Shown here: positions 37,524 to 57,158 of the stretch, one piece after another
Layout of the letters: every line of letters starts with the position of its first letter
How positions within the stretch are numbered: position 1 is the first letter of the stretch
Assembly (NCBI GenBank): GCA_964036155.1
Contig: OZ038422.1
Location: 25,753,201-25,817,200 of the forward strand
Origin: Diploscapter coronatus
Lineage: Eukaryota > Nematoda > Chromadorea > Rhabditida > Rhabditidae
Direction of reading: 5' to 3'
Length of the DNA: 64,000 nt
Translations under genes and position numbers: made by a program
The notes under the pieces: model-generated
What the model saw: the letters and a program-made list of their open reading frames with translations, nothing else
The model's database searches: none
Told to the model about the DNA's origin: nothing

Positions 37524-40500
37524 ATGTCGATAGAGAACGGTACTTGTGACTCTATTCGGGACTATCTTCGAAAAACCCAGAACGACATAACGCTAGAGCC
37601 CGAAACTATCGCTGTTTTTGGTCTACTATATTCGCTATTCGTAACGTAAGTTGTAAAACACATTAGTTGAGGATTGGTTCGTAAAAATAGCCATATTACC
37701 ATTGTTTTTAGGCCCAGGATTTATATATATATATATATTATCATGCTTAAACTACAAATTCCGACTCGAACCTTGCATTTTGGGGTTTTTGGACCTGGCA
37801 TTCGAGTTTGGGAATGAATGGGGATACCTAATTATTGATTCAAAATTTCTAGCGAAACGCGGTGAAGATGTCATTTTAAAGGGATACGCAACATTAACTT
37901 TCAATTATCGGTATCTTGCGATAACTTTCATTATGTACCCCGTCTGGCCTTATTAGGCTAATGCCACAGGCTTATTAACCTTTCACTCGTGAGTTTTCGT
38001 TGTTTTGAAAAATACGAAAAAGGTGGAAAATCTTCGTTAAGAATGCTGAAAATATGCTCTATTGTTAAATTTTAGGAGGACCTTTATTAAAAATTAGCAT
38101 TGGAGCAGATTTTACGTAAGGGGGATATTTTCAGTAAAAGTCGATACTTTCGACGTGTTTCGTTCGAATGTTTGAACAAGCCCGAAAAACGATGACACGA
38201 AGTTTATAATGAGAGCCGATTTTTGCAAGAACGCGAAAAAACCGCGTGTTTGAAAAATTGACGACTTTTTACCGGAACTAGCAAAATATCGGGTTACAAC
38301 AAAAGTGTACATCTTTGAGTGGAAAACGCGATTTTTATCCGAATTTTACTCGAGTTGTCAAATTTGAAAGTTGTTATACACCGTACACATATTTTTACAT
38401 GTGAAAATTCTAAAATAATGTCTAGTTTTCAAAAATCCACGAAACTCAGAAAACATAAAGTTGAATGCTTTTTGAACCTTAAAAATAAACAAGTTCGTAA
38501 AAAAACTCATCGTATTTCAAGAAATTTCATCTTTTAATCTACAAATTTAATTTCAAATTCAGAGTAACTACCAACTTTTAATTTACTGGAAAATTTTTAA
38601 ATTGAGTAGCATTTAATTTGGCTAACTCATGCAATTTTTGTCATTTTTGCGTGATGAATTTTGAACCACCACGTGCCTGAAGCGTACCCAAAACTTAAAA
38701 ATTCACTCTGCAAAATGTCGCTGAAATTTCCGACTTTCGCACCGAGATTTCGCCCGGTGGAATTTCAAAATCGCCTAGAGTCCGGCCCCGTACCACTTGT
38801 CCTCTTAGAAGATGCTCGAAAAAGACCCACCAGTAACGAAAATGGCAAGAAAGGTCTAGAGATTAACCCAACCTATGACATAATAGCTATTTCTTCAAGT
38901 AAATAAGAAAAAAGGTGAAATGAACTGACGAAAACATGCTTCAAATTTAAATTTATAGAAATACTCTTGAAACAGTAATAATAAATCTCTTAGAAGTTTG
39001 AAGGTTTTTTTTTTTATGTATTTTCATTGGACTCAAAATGACTTCTTGGACAAAAATTACAGCATTCTTGTTAATTTTTAACCGAAGTGTAATATTTCTA
39101 AAAATAGAACATCTACTCTTCAAATTACGAAATTTCTACAATCGCGGCTATTCGGATATCCCATCTTCAAGCTTCCTTAATCCCAGTCAGAAATGAAATC
39201 CGAGTACGGGGCTTCTTCGACCAAGTGACCACCAAAGAATTAATCCCCCGTATAATAAATGAATTCAAAATCATCAATCTGAATTTTTCCAAAAACTTTG
39301 CCTGACTTGGATTTGAACTTTATAAAATTATATAAACAGGAAACTTACTAATGCACTAACGAGTCACACTTCAGGTTGGGAGTCGTTGGCAATTTACTCG
39401 TGGTGATATCCGTCTGCCAACATAGAGCGTTGCATTCCGTTAGGAACATATTCATCGTGTCGCTATCATGCTCAGACATCGTGGTTTCCATTGTTTCAGG
39501 TATAAAATTTTACATGAATATCTTAAATAATTTTAATTTCAGGATCAGTAACTTCGATAACTGCCTTCACGAAGATTTGGCTTTTCGGGCCACAGCTATG
39601 CTATTTAGTACCACTAATACAGGTAGTTTTCATATTTTTACTTGAAAAAGCCATGATTTTAGGGCACTTCCCTATGCTTTTCAACGCTGACGTTAACCGC
39701 TATTGCCATTGATAGGTTCATCCTAATTATCTATCCGACGAGGAGGTAATTATCTATAATTAATAGAGCTAATTGTCCTTAATTGTGTTAATTAAGGCCC
39801 ATTCAAAGGAGACATGCGTTCCGAATGGTAGCATTCAATTGCACGGTAGCGTTGGCGATTTCGTTTCCAATGTTTCTGAAGCAGAAGCTGGTGAAATGGG
39901 AAAATTTCTGTGGGAAATTCTGCACGGAAGACTGGGGTGTGGATGCACATATGAGAAGCGTTTACGGTAAGATCTTACTGCATCTTATAGGTAAAAAAGA
40001 GTTCTATTTTAATACGTATTAAAATATAAGCTTCTAATTACGAAGTCTTCTATTAAATATTTTTATTTTAGGAACTCTCGTGCTGATATTACAATTTGCT
40101 ATTCCTCTAGTGATAATCACATTTTGTTATTCGATGATCTCGCTACAATTGAGTAAGGTAAATGGCAAACTGAAATATGGGTTTTTAAAATAATAAACGA
40201 CATTTTAAAATTCAGGGTCTAATGTATCGTAATAGAAGAGATGAAGAGATACCTTTATCTGGTATTAAAATTATTTAAATTCATTTTTTTATTTCATATT
40301 TAAGACCAACGAAAAGCCGCTTTAAAGAGACGTATACGAACAAATCGGATGCTCATAGCTATGGTAGTTGTCTTAACTTGAAATTTAAAGTAGATCTAGA
40401 AACAATCTAACTATCTTTTATAATAGACATAAATATGACTATTATTGTCTTCAAAAATTATAACTGTCAAAATGCAAAAATAAGTTTTCAGGTTGGAGTA

Positions 40501-41789
40501 TTCTTTTGTTGTTGGGTACCTTCCGTAGCATTCAATTTCCTGAGGGATTATGGTTGGCTGCCCGAATTCGTCAAGAAACAGGAGTACTTCTTCGGAGTCA
40601 TAACGCACTGCATATCGATGAGGTAAGTATTTAAATAATTGAGGCGGGGTTTAGATCAAGAATATTTTAGTTATTATCTTAAATGCTTGGGGCGATTCCG
40701 CGAGATTGATTGAGAGAAATGATAAGAGAATTTTATTTTTCCTGAAACATCATATTTTCGATGGTAAACAAGGGTCGAGCTAGATCAATAAGTCGAGAGA
40801 GATTAGAAATGAATGATATCTTCTAGAATATATGAAACAATTACAGCTCAACCATCTGGAATCCCTGTCTCTACGCTTTAATGGTAATTTAACTTTAACC
40901 AACGTTGTTTTCCAAATATGGTATAAATTTAGAACGAACAATTCCGGGTAGCATTCGCGTCGTTGATACACACGCTCAAGGGCGATGAGCATGCGGTTCA
41001 TAAGGTAACTCTTAAAGTTTAGTTTAAAATTATGGGTTTTAATATTATTTTACTATGAGAAATTTTACCAATATTTTCATATTAAATGCATGATGCCTAA
41101 TATTTTCATGAAACATGTCTATCTAAGCTAATTTTGTTTTTTTTTTATCATTTTTTGTTTTTTTTCTGACTTTATATCTGTAGATTCTTCATTATCATAT
41201 AGTGCGTGTTTTTAAGTCCGGTTATTTAAACTATGCTAATTCGCTTAACGCTTACAGTTAGCTTTATTAGGGTGATAGCACACGGCTCATATCTATGTAC
41301 TCACCCACCGGTAAACCAATTTCGACTGATATGATGACCCTAAACGATTCCTGAAAATTTAGGGGTAAGTTTGAGTGCGCTTACTTTAGAATAGAAATTT
41401 TGGGTAGATCGGAAATGTACCTCGAAATAGCCAAGTTTATTTTTTTACCATTATGAATATAGAACTGGAAGGGGAATTGGGGCTCTTATTCATTAAGTTT
41501 TGACGGTACTTTTCCGAGTTATCGAATTTTTGTAGTGATCGCAAGTAGAAAACCCCTAGACCACAGATGCATGGCCTCGACTTTCTGTTATCAGCATGGT
41601 TCATATCAGAAAATTAGCATAATATTGTGTAGATTATATTGAATTGAAGCGGAATTTTAGAAAAAGTCAATATTTTATTGATTTTTCGAATTTCAGCGGC
41701 ACTGCTCTCGCCTCTTATCGAACACGATTTTGGAAACTTCGCTCAGAAAATCGGGCACTAGATTACCGACACAAACCGACATTGTGTGA
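37524..41789 (+). CDS. NPY/neuropeptide-F-like G-protein-coupled receptor
   Basis: Twelve exons in phase, 367 aa: 37524-37645, 39375-39499, 39543-39622, 39663-39745, 39797-39966, 40072-40157, 40216-40261, 40305-40363, 40492-40622, 40847-40883, 40933-41004, 41697-41789. Rhodopsin-family landmarks occur in order: glycosylation site in MSIENGT, GVVGNLLVV in TM1, SLSCSDIVV in TM2, the W of KIWLF and Cys of PQLCYL before TM3, IDRF in place of DRY, ECL2 FCTEDW with the disulfide Cys, RTNRMLIAM entering TM6, CCWVP, and NPCLY in TM7. The CTEDW and RMLIAMV blocks are typical of invertebrate NPY-like (NPR) receptors. Expected in neurons or muscle, coupling a FLP/NLP-type peptide to G proteins; the ligand cannot be told. 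The MLIAM/VGVFF junction was chosen because it keeps TM6 spacing. AATAAA at 42046. Exon 10 is only 37 nt; intron 1 is 1.7 kb. Confidence 0.92.
37722..37738. repeat. Short (TA)n tract
   Basis: Alternating TA/AT run in intron 1 of the receptor gene. A simple sequence repeat. Confidence 0.85.
39177..39345 (-). pseudogene. Antisense exon-like relic in the GPCR intron
   Basis: On the minus strand one frame reads KFKSKSGKVFGKIQ, IDDFEFIYYTGD, a TAA at 39242-39240, then FFGGHLVEEAPYSDFISDWD and a TAA at 39179-39177. Residue use looks like a real protein C-terminus, unlike the AT-rich surroundings, and the frame is the same on both sides of the inner stop. No upstream exon is visible because the sense exons of the receptor follow. 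It may be a fragment left by duplication or retroposition. Function unknown. Confidence 0.35.
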
Positions 41790-44195
41790 TATGAATAAAT
41801 TCAGAGAAAAATGCTATTCTTTTAATTGTCGATTTTTACTTTTTTCTCTGAAAATGATTTATGACAGGGTAACTTTGGCCAATTACTGTAATTTTATTAG
41901 TTGTATTTATTTTTATCCCCTTTGATTATGATGTTATTTGTAAAAATCTACGTTTCTGACGATGCAAAATTTTTACAAATAACTTTAACATCGATATTTC
42001 TTGAAACGCGGTTCGTTAGTATTGTTGTTTTTATCCTGTGTATAAAATAAATTATGGAATTTCACGGTTTTCTGCATATCTCTATAGATATTGTACAAAA
42101 TTAGAATAGATTCCTCTTGGTATATTTCATCTTTGTTTCTCTCTGCCCCCTATTATTTCCTTGCCTATTCTAATTTTTCGATGAGCCTTCCACTCTACCT
42201 GTGCTAATTACAGAGCGGCCCTGTATTTCTGCTACTTTTAGGCACTTCTTTGTTCGGACAAAATCTCATTATGCGTCGTGTTTCAAAACACCGATTTTTG
42301 AAAATCTCTCGTCATGATAAAGGATAGGAAAAGTCACAGAGATTTTATACGGCGCTAGATATTTGAAGCATATAGTAATGATATGAAATTTAAAATAGCT
42401 ATCTTTTAAGCTTTAAAAATGATTGAATTTGGATATGAAAACCTCGAACCAAGAATTTAGTGTCAAAAAGTTTCACAAGATGAATTTTGAAACTTTATTA
42501 TAATTGTTGACAATTAAAAAATACTTGACGCTACTGTAATTGATATATTTTGCGAGTCCCTAAATTTTTCTAACTCAAGTCACGGGAAAAATCAAGTTTC
42601 CCATGCAATTGAGCCCCTGTGCGCAAAGGCAAAATAATGCCATTTTTTAACGTTCTTAGATCTTGGTTTTTCAAGCGAAAACGATCAAACTGGGGGTGGC
42701 AATAATGGAAAAAGAGATAGAAAATGGGGAAGTAGTAAGGAAAATAAGGGAGAAAGAAATAGAGACGTGAGAAATAGCATGAAAAGGTAAGAGAGAAAGG
42801 AAGAAAAACACTAACGATGCGACCCCATCCCAATGGCATGATTCTCTATGTAAGAAATGACAGAAAACCAGTTATGGCATTCGTTTTCTCTAGCTTCTCT
42901 TGAATTTTGACGATATTTCGTTTCTTTTAACAAAAATGCGATTTTTTCTTCAACTTTTTCTAGTTTCGTTATGTTCCTAGGAGTGGAATTTTGCTGGGAA
43001 AAGTGGAGTTTTTGAGAAGGAAATTTTTATTTCAAAATAAAAAAGAATAACTCAGATCATTGCAATTATTTCGAATTATGTAAAGTTCAGAGATATTGAA
43101 TATTCCAAAGAAAATGATATCATATTCAAATGCAGAGATGTATTGACAAATGCATAGCCCTGGGTGAATTCTAAAGTGTACAAAACTTAAAAATACACCA
43201 TTTTAGGAAATTTTAAAAGAGTGCATTTTGCAGGAAAAGATAATATGATGCAAAATTGACAAAGGCAATGATTTCTTATAAATCACAAAGTGAAAATCAT
43301 ATCGCAAAGGGGATTTAATAGATCCCTTAGATTTAAATTTTAAGATCGGATACCCTAAGAATGCACGCAAAAAGACTCAAAAGTGCACATTTTTCGGAGA
43401 TAACTTTGAGAATGGCCAATATAATATTCAAATTGAAAAATTAAAATAATGACTATTCTACATTGGAATGTTCAGAAGTATGTATTACAAGGCAAAAATT
43501 AGCATAAAATACTTTAATACACTGGCAAGAACAGCATAGCGGCAAGGTAAACATTATTTTTAGGAATGTTAAAAGAAATGTCGGGTCCCGTAACGATAAC
43601 TTAAAATAGAGGTTCGATTCCATATAGTTGCATACGGTAAGAGACGCGGTGAAAAGAAAAACAAGACTGGCTAAAACATGATGGGAAGAGTAAGGGAATG
43701 AATACTTTTCAGATATAATTCTGCAAGTGGTAGCAAAGTATTCACGCCCTCTAAAAATAAAGACACAAGGTCCCGTAGCGAAGATAAAAAATGCCAAAGG
43801 ATTAATGTAACTTAAAATTAAGAGATCCTGAACTCGAAAATAATGCCAAATAAAGTTAATAATTGACGCCTAAAATATAGATAATTATTAAAGTTCGATC
43901 ATGAGCTTCGAATAAAATTAGCTGTGACGAAAAAAACTTCCTGATGAAAAGATTAAACCTGAAAACAGAATAGGTTTAGAAAACCCATTGCAAACGGAGA
44001 ATTTCATGATATGGAGATGAAACAAGTGGTAAGATGTTCAGAAATTCAGAAAATTTTGGGAGTTATAAATGAAATTTGTGAAAAATCGTGGAAGTTCCTA
44101 GAGTAACTTCAACCTTAGATCCTTAAACTTTGGCAAACTTTAAGAAGCTTCGGAAGTTAAATATTGAAGTTGCAGAAACTTGAATGAAGTTAAAA
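41790..44195. other. 2.4-kb convergent intergenic region (GPCR / nhr-25)
   Basis: No gene seen. It holds both 3' ends; poly(A) signals for the GPCR lie at 41794 (very close to the stop) and 42046. A purine-rich island lies at 42690-42800. Confidence 0.5.
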
Positions 44196-51887
<7,692 letters not shown>

Positions 51888-51965
51888 CTCCCGGTCCGAG
51901 AAAATTGAGATCAGTACAGGTCGGCAGCCGTAGTGGTACGACCGATCGCGGTACGGGGCTGGTGT
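51888..51965 (-). other. nhr-25: 5'-untranslated part of nhr-25 coding exon 1
   Basis: The exon starts after TCCTAG at 51965; its first 78 nt are open but contain no ATG before 51887. Joined to the upstream exon, the same frame meets a TGA, which fixes the start codon. Confidence 0.65.
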
Positions 51966-52172
51966 CTAGGATAGAGAAATGCCTGTAGCAAAGACGGGAA
52001 AATCGGGAAATAGTAAGGAGAAAAGACACATGTCTCTAATTCTCTCAAAATCTAGCTCTATTTCCAGACATGCCAGCGCACACGCGTGCAGAGCTACGGG
52101 GATACAGTAAAGGCGGAAAAATAGTGCGGAACTATGAGAGAGCGTAAAGATTTTCGAGATGGGCGGGGCCGA

Positions 52173-52181
52173 CCAAGGTCA
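52173..52181 (+). promoter_or_regulatory. Putative NR5A (FTZ-F1) response element
   Basis: CCAAGGTCA, a perfect match to the FTZ-F1/SF-1 monomer site YCAAGGYCR, inside the 5'-UTR intron of nhr-25 itself. Position suggests autoregulation; binding is inferred. Confidence 0.45.
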
Positions 52182-52356
52182 AATCAGGAGAGAACGGAGA
52201 ATTGGGAAAAAAGTAAAAATAAGACGAAAAGAAAAGATATTCTTTGCAATGGTCACTGTAAGGAGAAATAGTACGGGAAATAGAGAGAAAGTTCGACAAA
52301 AAATTAGAGAAAGACGGCTGGAAATAAGGCAAAAACCCACGGTGCCTGGCACTCAC

Positions 52357-52403
52357 CTGGGGCTGACGAGTTCAAGAGAGAAATCGCAGGAGAAAAACAA
52401 AAT
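52357..52403 (-). other. nhr-25: Untranslated upstream exon of nhr-25
   Basis: A 47-nt block between a TTCTCAG acceptor-like site and a strong CAG/GTGAGT donor, matching the acceptor at 51965. It has no ATG and carries a TGA in the frame of the receptor. The acceptor at its left end may take the spliced leader, or the exon may start further upstream. Confidence 0.5.
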
Positions 52404-53439
52404 CTGAGAAGAAGAAATTCACTGATTCAGTGAAGATCAGCTTTTACGCGATTAAGGATGGGTAGTAAGACATGGATTTTATACGATACCGAAGTACCGA
52501 AGATTTTCGATAAAGATATGATAAGAGATAGGGAGAAAAATGGATTTTATACGACCGAGGATATCTGAGATAAAAATTGAAAAAATGGCGAAATTTAATC
52601 ATTTTTAAAATACAGTATCCTTAAAATTCAAATATGCAAACGATGAAAAGATGTTGCAATAGGAAGATAAGCGCTTATGGCAATACAGTCATTTGGCAAA
52701 ATATTAGTGCAAGAAACGAAGAAACAGTATTTGAAACGAGAGAGAAAAGATGCAGGGAAAGAAATAGTGCTAAAATTTAAAAGAGAAAAAGATAGAGAAA
52801 AGAGAAGTGGTATTGGAAAAGAAGTGAGAGAGAAAGAAAAACCTGTCGGAAGAGAAAGTTGCAGCTAGCTTCATTCGGAGAAAAAGCTTGAGGATGGTAG
52901 CATGAAAATATGGAGTGGATTTGAAATGAAAGTGAAGTTTCATGGAGTTTCTTTGAAGTTGTCGGAAGTTGATTGAAGTTCCAATGAAGCTATGAAACTT
53001 CAGTGTTTATAGTTAAGTTTAGTTTTAGATTTGTAGTATACAATATTAGGTTAACGAAAAATCAATGCAGTGCTTTGAAATTGAAACTTCCTGAAACATA
53101 CCATACCTGAATTAGCTGGTATTTTAGGGAAATATCTCTTAAATTTATTCTATCGGATGTTGTTCTCAAACCAGTGAAAATCGGTTCAATGACTGGAATC
53201 TATGAAATGTTGAAACCTATTCTTCTAAAATCAAAGGAATTTACGTTTCAAAATAATTACGCTCTGGATTTCTTCCTAATTATGATTGATCTTCGTCAAA
53301 TTTCAGATATATTTTCAGTTTCGGATCGGTCCAATTTAATGACACCTACAGTGTACGGACCAATTGTATTCGAAGGGGTGCATATTCATAAGAAGGAGAA
53401 GGGGAAATAGGAATATATTCAAGGTTACACCAGTAAGGG

Positions 53440-53700
53440 GAAAGGTATGGATGCATGGAAATAGTGTGGAGAAAGATAAAGAGAATGAGATAGCATGAGA
53501 AATTTTAGAGTTTAGAAATACAAAACACAAAAAATAGTAAGAAAACTGAGGTATCAAAAGATAGAGAAAAATCGAAATAGTATAGAAAAATTAGAAAGTC
53601 TAGAAAATCAGATAAAGAAGAAAGAAATAGTATGCAAAAATCGAGACGAAAAGATATAAAAACGGCGAAAGTAGTGAGATTAGGAAAAATACGGAAGGGA
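53440..53700 (+). repeat. Purine-rich island with gaaatag words
   Basis: Strong G+A bias on the + strand, with short words such as gaaatag, gagatagca and agaaatagta recurring every 15-30 bp without exact tandem periodicity. Similar blocks recur across the window. Confidence 0.6.
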
Positions 53701-53735
53701 GTCTAGAAAAGTGATGGCTACCAGCACATGCCGAT

Positions 53736-53744
53736 CCAAGGTCA
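53736..53744 (+). promoter_or_regulatory. Putative NR5A response element upstream of nhr-25
   Basis: A second CCAAGGTCA, about 1.3 kb upstream of the untranslated nhr-25 exon. Its flanks (CCGA.CCAAGGTCAAA) resemble those of the site at 52173, so the two may be copies of one repeat-borne element. Confidence 0.4.
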
Positions 53745-55308
53745 AAATCGCGATGCCTCCAGACAGAATCGAAGAAATGAAGGAAAACAGGAAGACAGGT
53801 ATATAGTAAAATAAGGAAACCATTTGGGATGTTGGTGGAAATTTTTGAAACATAGAAAATTTCCATTTTTGAAGGCTATAAAACTAATCTTCACGATAAT
53901 TCTATGGCAAGTGATTTTTGATTTTTTTTTTTTCAAATATGTAAGTATGAAACTTTTAAATCGAGTAGAGCTCGATCTTCATCATATTCGATTGGAAAAA
54001 AATGGATCAAAATCGTAGAAAAGTTGGAAATAGACCAAATTTCGAAATTTTATTGAAGAAAAACTGATCTCCATAAAATTTCTTTCAAATTTGATTATGA
54101 AGATTAGCTTTCTAAGATATTTTTGAACTCAGGCAAGTTGAGTCGAATTTTTCAGATTTCTCTTAAGTCACGCCCGATCGCTTATAGTCCAATTGTAATT
54201 CTTCTAAATTTTGCTGATTTTTTGACCGCCGCACAATTTCGAATTTCGAAAACACCCATGTCCTTAATAGTGCAAAGAAAGTCTAAAAATCGACCAGCAA
54301 TTTAAAGTTTAAGAATTCAAAATCTATCTTAATGCAGAAGAGTAGACCGAACTTCCGGCTGATACGCATATAAAGTCAAAAATCTTGATCTTCGTGCTAA
54401 TAAATGTAAGAACAATATCATCTGAACTATGAAAATTTAAAAACCTCGAATCATATAATAAAGTATGTGATAAATTTCCGGTTGAAATATGAAATTTTAA
54501 AACCTCTAATCACATAATAAAAGAAGCGAAAAGAATCTCGGATCAGATATAAAAGATTCGAGATTAGAGTAACTGTCAGGTCAGTAGATATGATGCATTA
54601 GTATTGCCTTTTAGAGCCGATGAGATAAGGATCAGCCCAAAAGTGCCTTCTTTTCCTGGGATATCGGGAATATATGAGATCATAAAAGAAGTTATGGGTT
54701 GGTAAAATATTGATTTTCTCCCGGATTTTGGATGCTTCAAGTTTTCTTGAGATTCAGAAAAATGTTGAATTTCCAATGCATTCTTTTTATTAGTTGGATA
54801 GTTGTAATTTTAAAAATTTTAAACCTGACATGTTCATAAAGGTATAAATAGAAAAATATAGACTTTCTTGAGTATGCTTCAAAATTCATCAAGATTAAAA
54901 AGAATATCCATTCTTCAGTGACTTCTGAGTATTGATAGGAAAAATTAACCTTCGAATGATAAGTTTAAATATTTTCTAATTCTCGAAGGATCGAATGTTC
55001 AATAATTTGTGGACGAATATATTTCCTCTAAGATTAACACTTTAATAATTTTAAAAATAGCACAATTTTCGAATCTCGTACAGTACATACAGTAGTTCTG
55101 TGCACAATTCTACCAATGAGCAGACGATTTCATACCATTCCCATGGGGATTTCTTTTTATTTCTCTATCTTCTTTTCCCTCTCTCTTCGAATATAATGTG
55201 ATTTTCGATCTCTCACCATTTTTCTGCGCCTACCTTAGGACGCCGGTGGCATAAAAAGCTGGTTACGACGAAGCCCGAAGGCTGGAAAAACTGACGCCAT
55301 GAGAAAGA

Positions 55309-55440
55309 AGCAGAACATTGAGAAATAGTATGGAAAATAAAGAGATGAAACAACAGAAAGAGAAATAATAGGGGAAAAGATAGAAAATTAAGAGATAGCA
55401 TTGAAATTTTAGAGGCAAAGAAAAGTAGAGAAATGGCATA
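55309..55440 (+). repeat. Purine-rich island with gaaatag words
   Basis: Same composition and vocabulary as the block at 53.5 kb (agaaatagtatgga, agagaaataatagg, agagatagcatt), next to a GC-richer core at 55225-55300. Confidence 0.6.
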
Positions 55441-56379
55441 AAAATTGCCAATTTGAATAATGCATTTGGGCATATTCGAAAAGCTTTTTAAAAAAAGATG
55501 AAAAATACCGTAATCCGGAATATTATAATTTTCAGCGAACTTATGCGATATAAAATCTACTTTCGTTGACTATGCTTAACCATAGGATAGTTTTATGGAC
55601 TTAGAGTTACAGTAAGCTCTGAAAGAAAAACAATCCCACCCCCAGGCAAATGGTTGTTTGTTTAAAGAAGAGAGATAGTTTGTGCAAATGAGAGACGAGA
55701 AGAGAAAACCCGTAAAAAGACAAACAAAAAATCGATGCGTTCAGTGCACTGTATCTGGGACGAGAATCCATATATGCCAAAACATAGGGCTACTTTGACG
55801 AAGAAATAGCACGTGGTTTTAGAGAAGCGAAGAAAAAAGTGAATTTTATAAGGGGAAATAGTAAAAGAAATACAAAAACAAGTTCCGACCTTCCAGGTTC
55901 CTAAGTGGCAAAAATATACATTGGCGACGGTAAAAATAAGAAACTTTAGTATTTTAGGGAGAGTGTAGAAATGCGAATTTTAGGGGGTAAGTTTAAAAAG
56001 TGTTGGGGTCAACGATGGACATTTTAAAGGCAATTTGTAAGCCGAAGTCTTTATAATGCATATGACAAAATGTACAATCCAATATAAGTTCAAAAGAGCA
56101 TGAGTCAGATGGTAAGACTTCGAAGATAGTAAGCATTCTTTTTTTCGAGTAAAAAAGTCCGAGTTTCGTAAAATTCCAGATTCCCAAACTTTCCTAACAC
56201 TTCAATGAAATAAATCTGTGATCGTCGTTCACGATGCAAAATATAATTCCGTTTTAGGGTGTATTTTTTCGTTTCCCAAAATTCGACGGACCGTAAAACA
56301 TCGTCGTTAGGGTAAAATACTACTTCAAAACGAGACGGGAAAAAGAAGCGCACCTGGACAAAAAATCGAGGCAGGCTGA

Positions 56380-56720
56380 GGGGCAATTTTCTTCGATAAG
56401 GAAGGAAAAATTATAGAAGGCAGAGGGAGAGAGAGGCTGGGGGAGAAGTTATAGGAAAAGACAGGGGAAGGCAAGCAAAGGAGGAAAAAGCGATGCCATC
56501 GTGGAGATACACGAACCTGGCAAAAACAGGTTCGAAAAACTAAAGCAAAATCGGAGACAGACGCCTAAATGGAAATAGAAAGGTAAACCAAGAGAATTAA
56601 GAACTAGGCATGAAAGGTAAGGCGAAATACCGTATGATAGTAAGAGGGGAGAAGAAAGAGAATAGGAGATAGTATACGGTAGTAAGAGACGGAAAGAAAT
56701 CTTTTTAGGCCTGAAAAGGA
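56380..56720 (+). repeat. Purine-rich island with gaaatag words
   Basis: Another member, the longest, with a GC-richer interior near 56470-56580 and repeated agtaagag / gatagtata words near its right end. Confidence 0.6.
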
Positions 56721-57158
56721 ATTTCAACAAGCACTTTTTTGGAATATGACTAATTTTAAACTTTTAAAAATGGGGCTTCCCGTAAAGGTTTATTTCCAAG
56801 ATTCATAAAAAGCAGAAAATTAAATAAAAAAAAATACATCACAACGAGATTCAATTTAAGAACCATTCATAAAACGTAGGACTTGGAAAACTTATATCTC
56901 AATTATCAATGAATTAGAATGATCAATTGTAAATAGCATTTCCCGAGATATGAAAAACGGTATACTCGCTGAATATACCGTATATTCTAATTTCAAAACT
57001 CAGGGACTTTATTTTTCAATTAGAAAATACGGTATTTTAGAAAAGTATATATGGAAAAACTAGGATTCTCAAACGTGATTAAAATATCCTCGAAAAGAGA
57101 TAGCGAAATTATTCGAAAATAGGAAATGATAGGAGAAATCACTAACCACGAAAATAAA

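Larger units (their letters stand above)
52404..57158. other. 4.8-kb region upstream of nhr-25 without a gene
   Basis: No exon pair recognised. The region is notable for purine-rich islands on the + strand (about 52720-52860, 53440-53700, 55309-55440, 56380-56720) with recurrent agaaatag words, and for one of the CCAAGGTCA sites. It should include the distal promoter of nhr-25 and the 3' flank of the WDR89 gene. Confidence 0.5.

Noticed and set aside
38661..38906. Open frame of 81 codons in GPCR intron 1
   Set aside because: Less AT-rich than its surroundings but no acceptor/donor pair or motif ties it to any gene; kept as unexplained rather than called.
40364..40387. Longer version of GPCR exon 8 (MLIAMVVVLT then stop)
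   Set aside because: Gives an in-frame TGA; splicing at ATG/GTAGTT keeps the TM6 spacing to CCWVP.
43605..43630. GGTTCGATTCC, a tRNA B-box-like word
   Set aside because: Flanks do not pair as a T stem, and no A box or acceptor stem is found at the right distance.
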